The position numbers and the translations under genes were made by a program. Positions 51,064-58,547 of a stretch of DNA of 64,000 nt are shown here, one piece after another. The DNA is from Solirubrobacter ginsenosidimutans (GTDB taxonomy: Bacteria; Actinomycetota; Thermoleophilia; Solirubrobacterales; Solirubrobacteraceae). The stretch is from assembly GCF_027587205.1 (NCBI RefSeq), contig NZ_JAPDOD010000033.1, positions 43,765 through 107,764 of the forward strand. Reading direction: 5' to 3'. The notes beneath the pieces are model-generated. The model did not search any database, was not told the origin of the DNA, and was given only the letters and a program-made list of their open reading frames with translations. Positions within the stretch are counted from its first letter, which is position 1, and each line of letters starts with the position of its first letter.

Positions 51064-54000
51064 GTGAAGGCTTCATCAGCGGTCGCCTGTGTGGCGGCCG
51101 GCCTGGCGACGCTTGTGGGCGCCGGATCGGCCGCGGCGCAGGGGCCGGTTGAGTTGTCGCGTTCGCCGATCCCGGAGAACGCCGCGTGGAAGAGCTACGT
51201 CATCGGCTCGGGGAGCGCGGACGTGGCTCCGGTGCGCGTCGCTTCCGTCTCTGGGTCCGTGACCAACGCTGACGGACTGGTCGATCCATCCAAGGGTCCG
51301 GCCACGCTGACTTTCACCTCGGGCGGTCAGCCGCCGGTGATCATTCTCGACTACGGTCGCGAGGTCGGCGGTCTGCCGTTCTTCACCTCGAGCGCGGTCA
51401 GTCCCGCCGGCGGCGGAACGTCTGTAACGCTGCGCAGCGCCTACAGCGAAACGCGTCAGTTCCTCTACTCGGCAGGCAACACGACACTGACCTTGCCGGC
51501 GGCGGTGGGGGACACGAACCTCAAGGTCGGCGGCGTCGGCAACTTCGTCGTCGGCGACACGCTGCGGATCGGCTCCGACACGGTGACGATCACGGCGGTC
51601 GGGACGCAAGCGCGTTCGACCACGCTGTTCGCCGCGGCGGCGGCCGGCGCGACCAACGTGAAGGTCGCGGCGACGACCGGGTTGGCCGCCGGCGACGCAC
51701 TCCGCGTCGACGGTGAGACCGTGACGATCGCGAATGTCGGCACTCAGGGCCGCAACACGACCCTGTCGGCCGCGGTCGCGGCGGGCGCGACGAACATCAA
51801 GGTGGCCAGCGTCACCGGGATGGCGGCGGGCGATCCGATCGTGGTCGACGGCGAGCCGGGCACGGTCCAGACGGTCGGCACCGCCGGCGCGAACGGCACC
51901 GGCGTCACGCTGGCCGCGCCGCTGACCACCGCTCACGCCTCGGGCGCCGCGGTCCAGGATCTCGGCACCGGGGTCACGTTCTCTCCCGCCTTGGCGGCTG
52001 CGCATGCGAGTGGCGCCCCGGTCATCGGGCCGGGCACCGGCATCACGATCTCCGCGCCGCTGACCGCCGCGCAGCCCGTCGGGACCGCCGTTCGCTCCTC
52101 GCCGGGGGCACTCACCGGGGATGCCAACGGCTTCAATGGCGTCGGCGTGGCCGCGAGCCGCGCTGAGAACTGGGTGTTCTCCGCGCCCGGCACCCTCGGC
52201 AACGCGGCCAACGCGATTCAGGGCGGCGAGCGCTTCCAGGCACTCACGCTGACCACGCCCGGCAGCATCCAGCTGAGCCAGGTCGGCATCCACGTCCGCT
52301 ACCCGAACGCCGGCTCCGCCGACTACGTGGGCCATTTCCTGTCCAGCGACGAGAAGCTCAACAAGATCTGGTACCAGGGCGCCTACACCAACGACACGAA
52401 CATGGTGCCGATCGGCGCGGTGCCGGGCCAGACGATCCCCGTGATCCTCGACGGCGCCAAGCGCGACCGGCGGCCGTGGTCGGGTGACCTCGATCTCCAA
52501 GGCAAGACGATGTTCTCGAGTCTCGGCTTCGGCGCGAAGGGGTCGGACTACATCAAGGGCTCAATTGCGCTCTTCGGCGCCAGCCAGGCCGCAAACGGGT
52601 CGATCTTCGGCCATATCCAGGACTGGACGCGCAATCCCCCCGCGGGCGGCTTCTACTCGCTGAGCTACTCGATGTACTACGTGCTCAACCTGGCCTCCTA
52701 TTACCTGTACTCGGGCGATCTGGACTTCGTGCGCTCGCAGTACGCGATCGTGCAGCGCCAGATGGCGTACAACCGAGCGCTGGTGGACCCCTCCACCGGC
52801 CTGCTGATCTCCAACAGCAGCGAGCGTGACTGGGACTTCTACGACGGCGGCAAGCCGGGTGCGGTGACGGCGTACAACGCGATCTACTACAAGGCCCTGA
52901 CCGACGCCGCGTACATGGCCAGTGAGCTGGGCAACACGGCCGATGCCGCCACCTACTCCGCGCAGGCAGCTGACCTCAAACCGCGGATCAACGCCGCGCT
53001 GTTCGACCCGGCTCGCGGTGTCTACAGGCTCGCGGACCGCGACAATGCCAATCACCCCGGCAACTCCGTGCCACAGGACGCCAACTCGGAAGCGATCTCG
53101 TTCGGGATCGCTCCGGAGAGCGCGCACGCCGGCATTCTCAGCTGGCTGCGCACCAACCTGTGGGAGCCGTTCGGTCCGCAGCCGTATTCCAGGGATGCGA
53201 ACTACTCCACGGTGATCAGCCCGTTCGTCACCGGCAAGGAGCTCGACGCCCGCTTCCACGCCGGCGACACACAGGGCGCGCTGGACCTCACCCACCTGCT
53301 GTGGGATCAGATGACCAACGAGAGCGGCCCGTACTACACGGCCACCATGTGGGAGAAGCTCAATCAGGACGGCACCGACGTCGATGCCAACGCGAGTCTG
53401 TCGCACGGCTGGGCCACAGCTCCGACACCGGCGCTGAGCCACTACGTGCTCGGCGTCCAGCCCGTGTCGGCGGGCTTCAAGACGTGGACGGTCGCGCCAC
53501 AGACCGGCGACCTGAAATGGGCCCAGGGCAGCGTGCCGACGCCGCAGGGAGTCATCGTCTCTCGCTGGTCGCGCGGAGAGGGCGACCGCTCGTTCGCCAT
53601 CACCGTGTCGGCTCCCGCGGGCACCTCCGGATCGGTTCGGGTGCCGCTGCTCGGCCGCTCACGGACGATCGCGATGGATGGCGCCGTCGTGTGGCAGGAC
53701 GGCGCCCCTGCCCCGGGGATCACCGCGACGCAGCGTGGCGGCGCGGTCGAGTTCAGCGGCGTGACGGGATCGCACACGTTCGCCTTCGGGACCGTGACGA
53801 CCGGCGCTGATGGCACGGCCGGCGGTTCGGTGCCGGCCACGCTGTCGCTGAGCCTGGGCACCCCAGCCGCGTTCGGCCCCTTCACCCCGGGCGTGGCAAG
53901 GGACTACCTCGCCGCGACGACGGCGAACGTGGTCTCGACCGCGGGTGACGCGACACTCAGCGTCGCCGATCCCAGCAGCACCGCGACCGGCCATCTGGTC

Positions 54001-54243
54001 AACGGCGCGTTCAGCCTGCCGCAGCCGCTACAGGCTCGGGCGCGCAACGCCGCCAACACCGGCACCGCCTACAACAACGTCGGCTCCTCCGCGAGCCCGT
54101 TGAACCTGCTGACCTACAGCACGCCGGTTTCCAACGACGCCGTCGCGCTGGAGTTCAAGCAGAGCATCGCGGCCAACGACGCGTTGCGCACTGGCACTTA
54201 CGCCAAGACGTTGACGTTCACGCTGTCGACGACGACGCCGTAG
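51064..54243 (+). CDS. Secreted GH78-type glycosidase (GH78-B) with inserted repeat module and TTTP module
   Basis: The protein has 1059 residues from GTG 51064; GAGGAGAG lies eight bases upstream. A signal peptide (AVACVAAGLATLVGAGSAAA-Q) starts it. VIILDYGREVGGLPFF is a rhamnosidase jelly-roll strand. A tandem-repeat insert occupies residues ~139-346. The catalytic domain follows: FLSSDEKLNKIWYQGAYT, VILDGAKRDRRPWSGDL (acid cluster in the DGAKRDR form of GH78) and NSSERDWDFYDGGKPGAV, then a C-terminal beta domain. The last 140 residues are the TTTP module. It probably cleaves alpha-L-rhamnosides, perhaps with a different linkage preference from GH78-A. Confidence 0.88.
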   Translation: MKASSAVACVAAGLATLVGAGSAAAQGPVELSRSPIPENAAWKSYVIGSGSADVAPVRVASVSGSVTNADGLVDPSKGPATLTFTSGGQPPVIILDYGREVGGLPFFTSSAVSPAGGGTSVTLRSAYSETRQFLYSAGNTTLTLPAAVGDTNLKVGGVGNFVVGDTLRIGSDTVTITAVGTQARSTTLFAAAAAGATNVKVAATTGLAAGDALRVDGETVTIANVGTQGRNTTLSAAVAAGATNIKVASVTGMAAGDPIVVDGEPGTVQTVGTAGANGTGVTLAAPLTTAHASGAAVQDLGTGVTFSPALAAAHASGAPVIGPGTGITISAPLTAAQPVGTAVRSSPGALTGDANGFNGVGVAASRAENWVFSAPGTLGNAANAIQGGERFQALTLTTPGSIQLSQVGIHVRYPNAGSADYVGHFLSSDEKLNKIWYQGAYTNDTNMVPIGAVPGQTIPVILDGAKRDRRPWSGDLDLQGKTMFSSLGFGAKGSDYIKGSIALFGASQAANGSIFGHIQDWTRNPPAGGFYSLSYSMYYVLNLASYYLYSGDLDFVRSQYAIVQRQMAYNRALVDPSTGLLISNSSERDWDFYDGGKPGAVTAYNAIYYKALTDAAYMASELGNTADAATYSAQAADLKPRINAALFDPARGVYRLADRDNANHPGNSVPQDANSEAISFGIAPESAHAGILSWLRTNLWEPFGPQPYSRDANYSTVISPFVTGKELDARFHAGDTQGALDLTHLLWDQMTNESGPYYTATMWEKLNQDGTDVDANASLSHGWATAPTPALSHYVLGVQPVSAGFKTWTVAPQTGDLKWAQGSVPTPQGVIVSRWSRGEGDRSFAITVSAPAGTSGSVRVPLLGRSRTIAMDGAVVWQDGAPAPGITATQRGGAVEFSGVTGSHTFAFGTVTTGADGTAGGSVPATLSLSLGTPAAFGPFTPGVARDYLAATTANVVSTAGDATLSVADPSSTATGHLVNGAFSLPQPLQARARNAANTGTAYNNVGSSASPLNLLTYSTPVSNDAVALEFKQSIAANDALRTGTYAKTLTFTLSTTTP
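51478..52100 (+). repeat. Tandem-repeat insert in GH78-B
   Basis: Three ~46-residue units (NLKVGGVGNFVVGD, NVKVAATTGLAAGD, NIKVASVTGMAAGD starts) are followed by three GTGxTxSxxLxxAHAxGAxV-type units. Order and length match the insert in GH78-A. Here it sits after YSETRQFLYSAG, a different place in the host protein. Confidence 0.85.
53821..54240 (+). repeat. TTTP-terminal module, copy 3 (in GH78-B)
   Basis: These 140 codons run from GGSVPATLSLSLG to FTLSTTTP and the stop. It matches copies 1 and 2, with one longer loop (NAANTGTAYNNVGSSASP). Confidence 0.85.
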
Positions 54244-54679
54244 CGCGGGTTCCGGAACCGGCCGGCGCGCGGGCGCCGGCCGGTGTATCCCCGTACTCCT
54301 CGTCCGTGACGTGCCGGCCCCACGTGACCGGGCTGCCGGACTCGTCGTTCTGCTGCATCGCGATGTGGAGCATGAAGCGGTTGGGCGCGGCGCCGTGCCA
54401 GTGGTTCTCGCCCGGCTCGAAGAAGACGCGGTCGCCGGGCCGGATCTCCTCGATCGGGGCGTTCTCGCGCTGGCAGAGGCCGACGCCTTCGGTGACGAAG
54501 ATCGTCTGGCCGTGCGGGTGGGTGTGCCACGCGGTGCGTGCACCGGGCGTGAAGTGCACCGCGGCGGCGGCGAACGTGGAGGTGCCGGCGGGTGCGGCGA
54601 CGGCGTCGATGTAGACGTCGCCGGTGAACCAGTCGGCTGGGCCCTTCTGGGTGTCGGTGCTTGAACGCGTGATCTGCAT
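54218..54679 (-). CDS. Cupin-domain protein (mandelonitrile-lyase/CMD-associated type)
   Basis: The protein has 153 residues; AAGGAG stands six bases before ATG 54679. FTPGARTAWHTHPHGQTIFV carries the H-x-H metal motif and PGDRVFFEPGENHWHGAAPN the second His motif, as in cupins that accompany carboxymuconolactone decarboxylases. The natural end is near VTDEEYGDTP. The last residues are read through the terminator of the convergent GH78-B gene, with a 26-base overlap of coding regions. It is the last gene of the XRE-AKR-AKR-cupin operon. Confidence 0.85.
   Translation of the reverse strand: MQITRSSTDTQKGPADWFTGDVYIDAVAAPAGTSTFAAAAVHFTPGARTAWHTHPHGQTIFVTEGVGLCQRENAPIEEIRPGDRVFFEPGENHWHGAAPNRFMLHIAMQQNDESGSPVTWGRHVTDEEYGDTPAGARAPAGSGTRATASSSTA
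54257..54284 (+). terminator. Terminator hairpin after GH78-B
   Basis: Perfect arms ACCGGCCGGCGC and GCGCCGGCCGGT around loop GCGG start 13 bases after the GH78-B stop. The stem core resembles the hairpin after GH78-A (GCCGGCCG). It lies inside the 3' end of the convergent cupin gene. Confidence 0.78.
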
Positions 54680-54696
54680 GAGAGCTCCTTCGAGGG

Positions 54697-55713
54697 CTAG
54701 CGTCGGCGCAGGGCGGGCTGGAGGACCTGCTCGCCGTAACTGGTGTCGGCCGGGTTGATGGTCACGCCGGGCGCGACGATCTGGTCGATGCGGTCGAGCA
54801 CCGCGGCGTCGAGCACGGCGTCGGCGGCGGGCAGCTGGCTGTCGAGCTGCTGCATCGTGCGCGGGCCGATGATCGCCGACGTGACGCCCGGGTGGTTGAT
54901 GACGAACGCGATCGCCAGCTCGATCATGGAGACGCCGGTGTCGTCGGCGACCTGCTGCAGCTGCTCGACGGCTTCGAGCTTGCGCTGGTTCTCGGGCAGT
55001 GACATGTCGAAGCGCGCGGCGAGTCGCTGCCGCGCGGGCGAGATCGGGGAGCTGTCGGCGCTCCAGCTGCCCGAGAGCCAGCCGCCGGCGAGCGGGCTGT
55101 AGGTGAGGATGCCCATCCCGTGGCGCTGCGCGGTCGGGAGGACGTCGAGCTCGATGCTGCGGGTGAGCAGCGAGTAGGGCGGCTGCTCGGTGCGGAAGCG
55201 CTCCAGCCGCCGCTCGCGGGCGGTCCATTGGGCCTCGACGATCTCGCTGCCCGAGTACGACGAGGACCCGATGTAGCGGACCTTGCCCTGCTGCACGAGG
55301 TCGGTGAGCGCACCGAGGGTCTCGTCGACGTCGACGGCGGGGTCGGGACGGTGCACTTGGTAGAGGTCGATCCAGTCGGTGTCCAGGCGCCGCAGGGAGT
55401 CCTCGACGGCCTTGACGATCCAGCGGCGCGAGCCTCCGCGGCGGTTCGGGTCGTCGCCCATCGGCATGAAGAACTTGGTGGCGAGAACCACGTCGTCGCG
55501 ACGACCCTTGAGCGCCTTGCCGACGATCTCCTCCGACTCGCCGGCCGAATAGACGTCGGCGGTATCGACGAAGTTGATCCCGGCATCGAGCGCGCGATGG
55601 ATGATGCGGACCGAGTCGTCGTGGTCGGGGTTGCCCCAAGCGCCGAACATCATCGTGCCGAGGCAGAGGGGCGAGACCTGGACGCCGGTGCGTCCGAGCG
55701 GGCGGAAGTCCAT
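54697..55713 (-). CDS. Aldo/keto reductase
   Basis: The protein has 338 residues. MDFRPLGRTGVQVSPLCLGT, NFVDTADVYSAGESEEIVGK (catalytic Asp and Tyr), VVLATKFFM (Lys) and LYQVHRPDP (His) give the complete AKR tetrad. SAIIGPRTMQQLDSQL near the end is the NADPH-binding segment. It belongs to the AKR11/12-like branch. It lies three bases from the next AKR gene and 17 before the cupin. Confidence 0.92.
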   Translation of the reverse strand: MDFRPLGRTGVQVSPLCLGTMMFGAWGNPDHDDSVRIIHRALDAGINFVDTADVYSAGESEEIVGKALKGRRDDVVLATKFFMPMGDDPNRRGGSRRWIVKAVEDSLRRLDTDWIDLYQVHRPDPAVDVDETLGALTDLVQQGKVRYIGSSSYSGSEIVEAQWTARERRLERFRTEQPPYSLLTRSIELDVLPTAQRHGMGILTYSPLAGGWLSGSWSADSSPISPARQRLAARFDMSLPENQRKLEAVEQLQQVADDTGVSMIELAIAFVINHPGVTSAIIGPRTMQQLDSQLPAADAVLDAAVLDRIDQIVAPGVTINPADTSYGEQVLQPALRRR

Positions 55714-55716
55714 GGT

Positions 55717-56610
55717 TCAGGCCTCCGGGATGTCGCGGCCGAAGGACTCCAGCGTGATCGCCTCGGGCTCCGGCCCGCCGCGGCGGCCGGTGTCGAGGCC
55801 GTCGATGGCGGTCAGCTCGTCGGCCGAGAGCTCGAAGTCGAAGACGTCGATGTTCTCGGCGATGCGCGCCGGCTTGGTGGACTTCGGGATCACCGATCGA
55901 CCGTGCTGCAGGCCCCAACGGAGCATGACCTGCGCCGGGCTCTTGCCGTGCGCCTCAGCGATCTCGACGATGACGGGGTCTTTCAAGGTGCTGGTGTGCT
56001 CGCTGTCGCGGTAGAAGGTGATGCCGCCGATCGGCGACCACGCCTGTGTGAGGATGCCGTGCTCGGCGCCGAAGGCCTGGACCTCCGGCTGGACGAAGTA
56101 GGGGTGCACCTCGATCTGGTTCACCGCCGGCACGACTGTCGTCTGCTCGAGCAACCGCATGAGGTGGTCGACCGTGAAGTTGCTGACGCCGATCGCGCGG
56201 ACCTTGCCGTCGGCCAGCAGCGTCTCCAGGGCGCGGTAGGCCTCTAGTGTCCGGTCGAACGCCGAGGGCAGCGCCTGATGGAGGATCAGCAGGTCGATCT
56301 GCTCGACGCCGAGCTTGGCCGCGCTCTTCTCGAACCCGTGCAGCGTCTCGTCGTAGCCGTAGTCGGAGATCCAGATCTTGGTCTCCAGGAACACCTCCGA
56401 GCGATCGAGCCCTGAGTCCCGCACCGCGTCGCCGACCTCGCGCTCGTTGCCGTACGCGGCGGCCGTGTCGATGTGGCGGTAGCCGTCGCGCAGCGCCGTC
56501 TCGACGGCCGCCGTGGTCTCCTCCGGCGGGCTCTGGAACACGCCCAGGCCGAGGGCCGGGATGTCGACGTCGTTGTTGAGCTTCAGGGCAGGGGTTGTTG
56601 CGGGAGTCAT
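55717..56610 (-). CDS. Aldo/keto reductase (2,5-diketogluconate reductase-like)
   Basis: The protein has 297 residues. DIPALGLGVFQSPPEETTAA, HIDTAAAYGNEREVGDAV (Asp, Tyr), FLETKIWISDYG (Lys) and LLILHQALP (His) make the tetrad. SVIPKSTKPARIAENIDVFD is the cofactor loop. It resembles AKR5 prostaglandin F/2,5-DKG reductases. It lies in the same operon as the XRE regulator and the second AKR. Confidence 0.92.
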   Translation of the reverse strand: MTPATTPALKLNNDVDIPALGLGVFQSPPEETTAAVETALRDGYRHIDTAAAYGNEREVGDAVRDSGLDRSEVFLETKIWISDYGYDETLHGFEKSAAKLGVEQIDLLILHQALPSAFDRTLEAYRALETLLADGKVRAIGVSNFTVDHLMRLLEQTTVVPAVNQIEVHPYFVQPEVQAFGAEHGILTQAWSPIGGITFYRDSEHTSTLKDPVIVEIAEAHGKSPAQVMLRWGLQHGRSVIPKSTKPARIAENIDVFDFELSADELTAIDGLDTGRRGGPEPEAITLESFGRDIPEA

Positions 56611-56645
56611 TGGTCCTGGGTCCTTTCGGATCGAAGATGGTGGAG

Positions 56646-57503
56646 CTAGCGCGTGTCGTGGCCTGCGGGGGCCGTCGTCCAGCTGGCCAGCAGGTCGAGC
56701 GCCTGCTGGGACGCCGAGCCGACCTCGGCGGTGTAGAGCGCCAGGCGCAGCCCGTCGTCGGCGTCGAGCGTGAGCGTCTCGTAGCTGAGCTCCAACGCGC
56801 CCACGACCGGGTGCTGCAGGCGCTTGCTGCCCGTCCGGTGGAAGCGCACGTTGTGCGCCGCCCAGCGGACGCGGAACTCGTCGCTGCGCGTCGAAAGCTC
56901 GCCGATGAGGTCCTGCAGGTTGCGGTCATACGGGTTGCGCCCGGCCTGCGAGCGCAGCGACGCGACGAGCTCGGAAGCCAGTCGGTCCCACTCTGGGTAG
57001 AAGTCGGGCGCTGCCGGGTCCAGGAAGGTGAACCGTGCGCTGTTGGCCGGCTGCTCGGGACTGTCGAAGACCGGCGCGTACAGCGCGCGGCCGAGCGCGT
57101 TCGCCGCCAGGTAGTCCCCGTACACGGTGCTGACGATCGCCGCCGCATCGATCTGGTCGAGCAGGCGCTGCACGACGGGACGTACCCGCTTCTTGACCGG
57201 CCGCGAACGCTTCGGAGCGACCGGACTGGCGGCCCGGGCCAGGTCGAAGAGGTGCGCGCGCTCGGCGTCGTCGAGCTGCAGCGCTCCGGCCAGGCCTTCC
57301 AGGACCAGCTCCGAGACGCCGCTGAGGTTGCCGCGTTCCAGGCGCTTGTAGTACTCGACGCTCATCCCGGCCAGCGACGCGACTTCCTCCCGGCGCAGAC
57401 CGGGCACGCGCCGCTTGCCATAGCTCGGAAGACCGGCCTGCTCGGGCGTGATCTTCGCCCGGCGGGTGGTCAGGAACTCGGCGATGTCGTTGGCGGCGTC
57501 CAC
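56646..57503 (-). CDS. XRE-family regulator with MmyB-like ligand domain
   Basis: The protein has 285 residues. LTTRRAKITPEQAGLPSYGK, RRVPGLRREEVASLAGMSVE and YYKRLERGNLSGVSELVLEG form the helix-turn-helix. The C-terminal MmyB-like domain has VYGDYLAANALGRALYAPVF and later RWAAHNVRFHRTGSKRLQHP. Such proteins are frequent next to SDR and AKR genes. It leads the AKR-AKR-cupin operon and is divergent from the SDR at 57695 (191-base region), so it probably controls both. Confidence 0.92.
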   Translation of the reverse strand: MDAANDIAEFLTTRRAKITPEQAGLPSYGKRRVPGLRREEVASLAGMSVEYYKRLERGNLSGVSELVLEGLAGALQLDDAERAHLFDLARAASPVAPKRSRPVKKRVRPVVQRLLDQIDAAAIVSTVYGDYLAANALGRALYAPVFDSPEQPANSARFTFLDPAAPDFYPEWDRLASELVASLRSQAGRNPYDRNLQDLIGELSTRSDEFRVRWAAHNVRFHRTGSKRLQHPVVGALELSYETLTLDADDGLRLALYTAEVGSASQQALDLLASWTTAPAGHDTR

Positions 57504-57694
57504 GGTCTAGATCTTCTCTCGATCGGCTTCTGCCACGACGGTAGACCGCGCCCGCCCTCGTTGGGGTGCCCTACCAGTACCCCTCTCACAGGGCCCCTCA
57601 CAAGGTCGGTACCCGCGCTTCTATGGAGGCATGCCCGCAGCCAGGTTCCATGAGCCCGCCGAAGCACTCCTCGTCCTCGCGTAAGGAGCACCAC

Positions 57695-58429
57695 ATGCAC
57701 GCCAACTCCCACTCGGGCCGCGTCGCGGTCATCACGGGCGCCTCGTCGGGCATCGGCGAGGCGACCGCCCGAGCGCTGACCGCCGACGGCTTCCGCGTCG
57801 CGCTGCTGGCCCGCCGTGTCGACCGGATCCAGGCGCTGGCCGACGAGCTGGGCGACGGGGCCATCGCCATCGAGGCCGACGTCACCGATCGCGACTCGCT
57901 CGTCGCCGCCGCGCAGCGCGTCCAGGACGAGCTCGGCGGCGCCGACGTGCTCGTCAACAACGCCGGCGTGATGCTGCTCGCGCCGTTCACCTCCGAGCAG
58001 CGCGCCGAACAGCGCCAGATGGTCGAGGTCAACCTGCTCGGCGCGATGACCGCCACCGAGGTCTTCCTCGACCAGCTGCGCGACGGCGGCGGCGACCTGG
58101 TCAACATCTCCTCGGTCGCCGGCCGCACCGCCCGCGCCGGCAACGCCGCCTACGCCGCGACGAAGTGGGGCATGAACGGCTGGTCGGAGGCGCTGCGCCA
58201 AGAGCTTCAGCCCGACGTCCGCGTGATCGTCGTCGAGCCGGGAGCCGTCGCGACGGAGTTGGTGAACCACATCACCCACGGCGAGACCAAGGAGGCGATC
58301 GAGCAGTTCTACGACGCCACCTCGATCACCGCCGACGACATCGCCGAGATCATCGCCTTCGCGGTCACCCGCCCGCACAGCGTCTCGCTCAACGAGATCC
58401 TCGTCCGCCCCACACGCCAGCAGGGATGA
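57695..58429 (+). CDS. Short-chain dehydrogenase/reductase
   Basis: The protein has 244 residues; AAGGAG precedes ATG 57695. VAVITGASSGIGEATARAL (cofactor loop), DVLVNNAGVML, VNISSVAGRTARAGNAAYAA and TKWGMNG with Ser and Tyr-x3-Lys present are all intact, and VEPGAVATEL follows. This is a classical SDR, unlike the defective one at 3764. It is probably regulated by the divergent XRE gene. Confidence 0.93.
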   Translation: MHANSHSGRVAVITGASSGIGEATARALTADGFRVALLARRVDRIQALADELGDGAIAIEADVTDRDSLVAAAQRVQDELGGADVLVNNAGVMLLAPFTSEQRAEQRQMVEVNLLGAMTATEVFLDQLRDGGGDLVNISSVAGRTARAGNAAYAATKWGMNGWSEALRQELQPDVRVIVVEPGAVATELVNHITHGETKEAIEQFYDATSITADDIAEIIAFAVTRPHSVSLNEILVRPTRQQG

Positions 58430-58547
58430 CGCCATGTACGTCTCGCACTAAGTCCACCGCGCGTCGCAAACCTTGAGGTGACGAGCAGGGTGCCGATGAT
58501 GCGCAGGCAAGCAGCTTTTCCTGAGGTGCACACGGAGGTGCCCTGAA

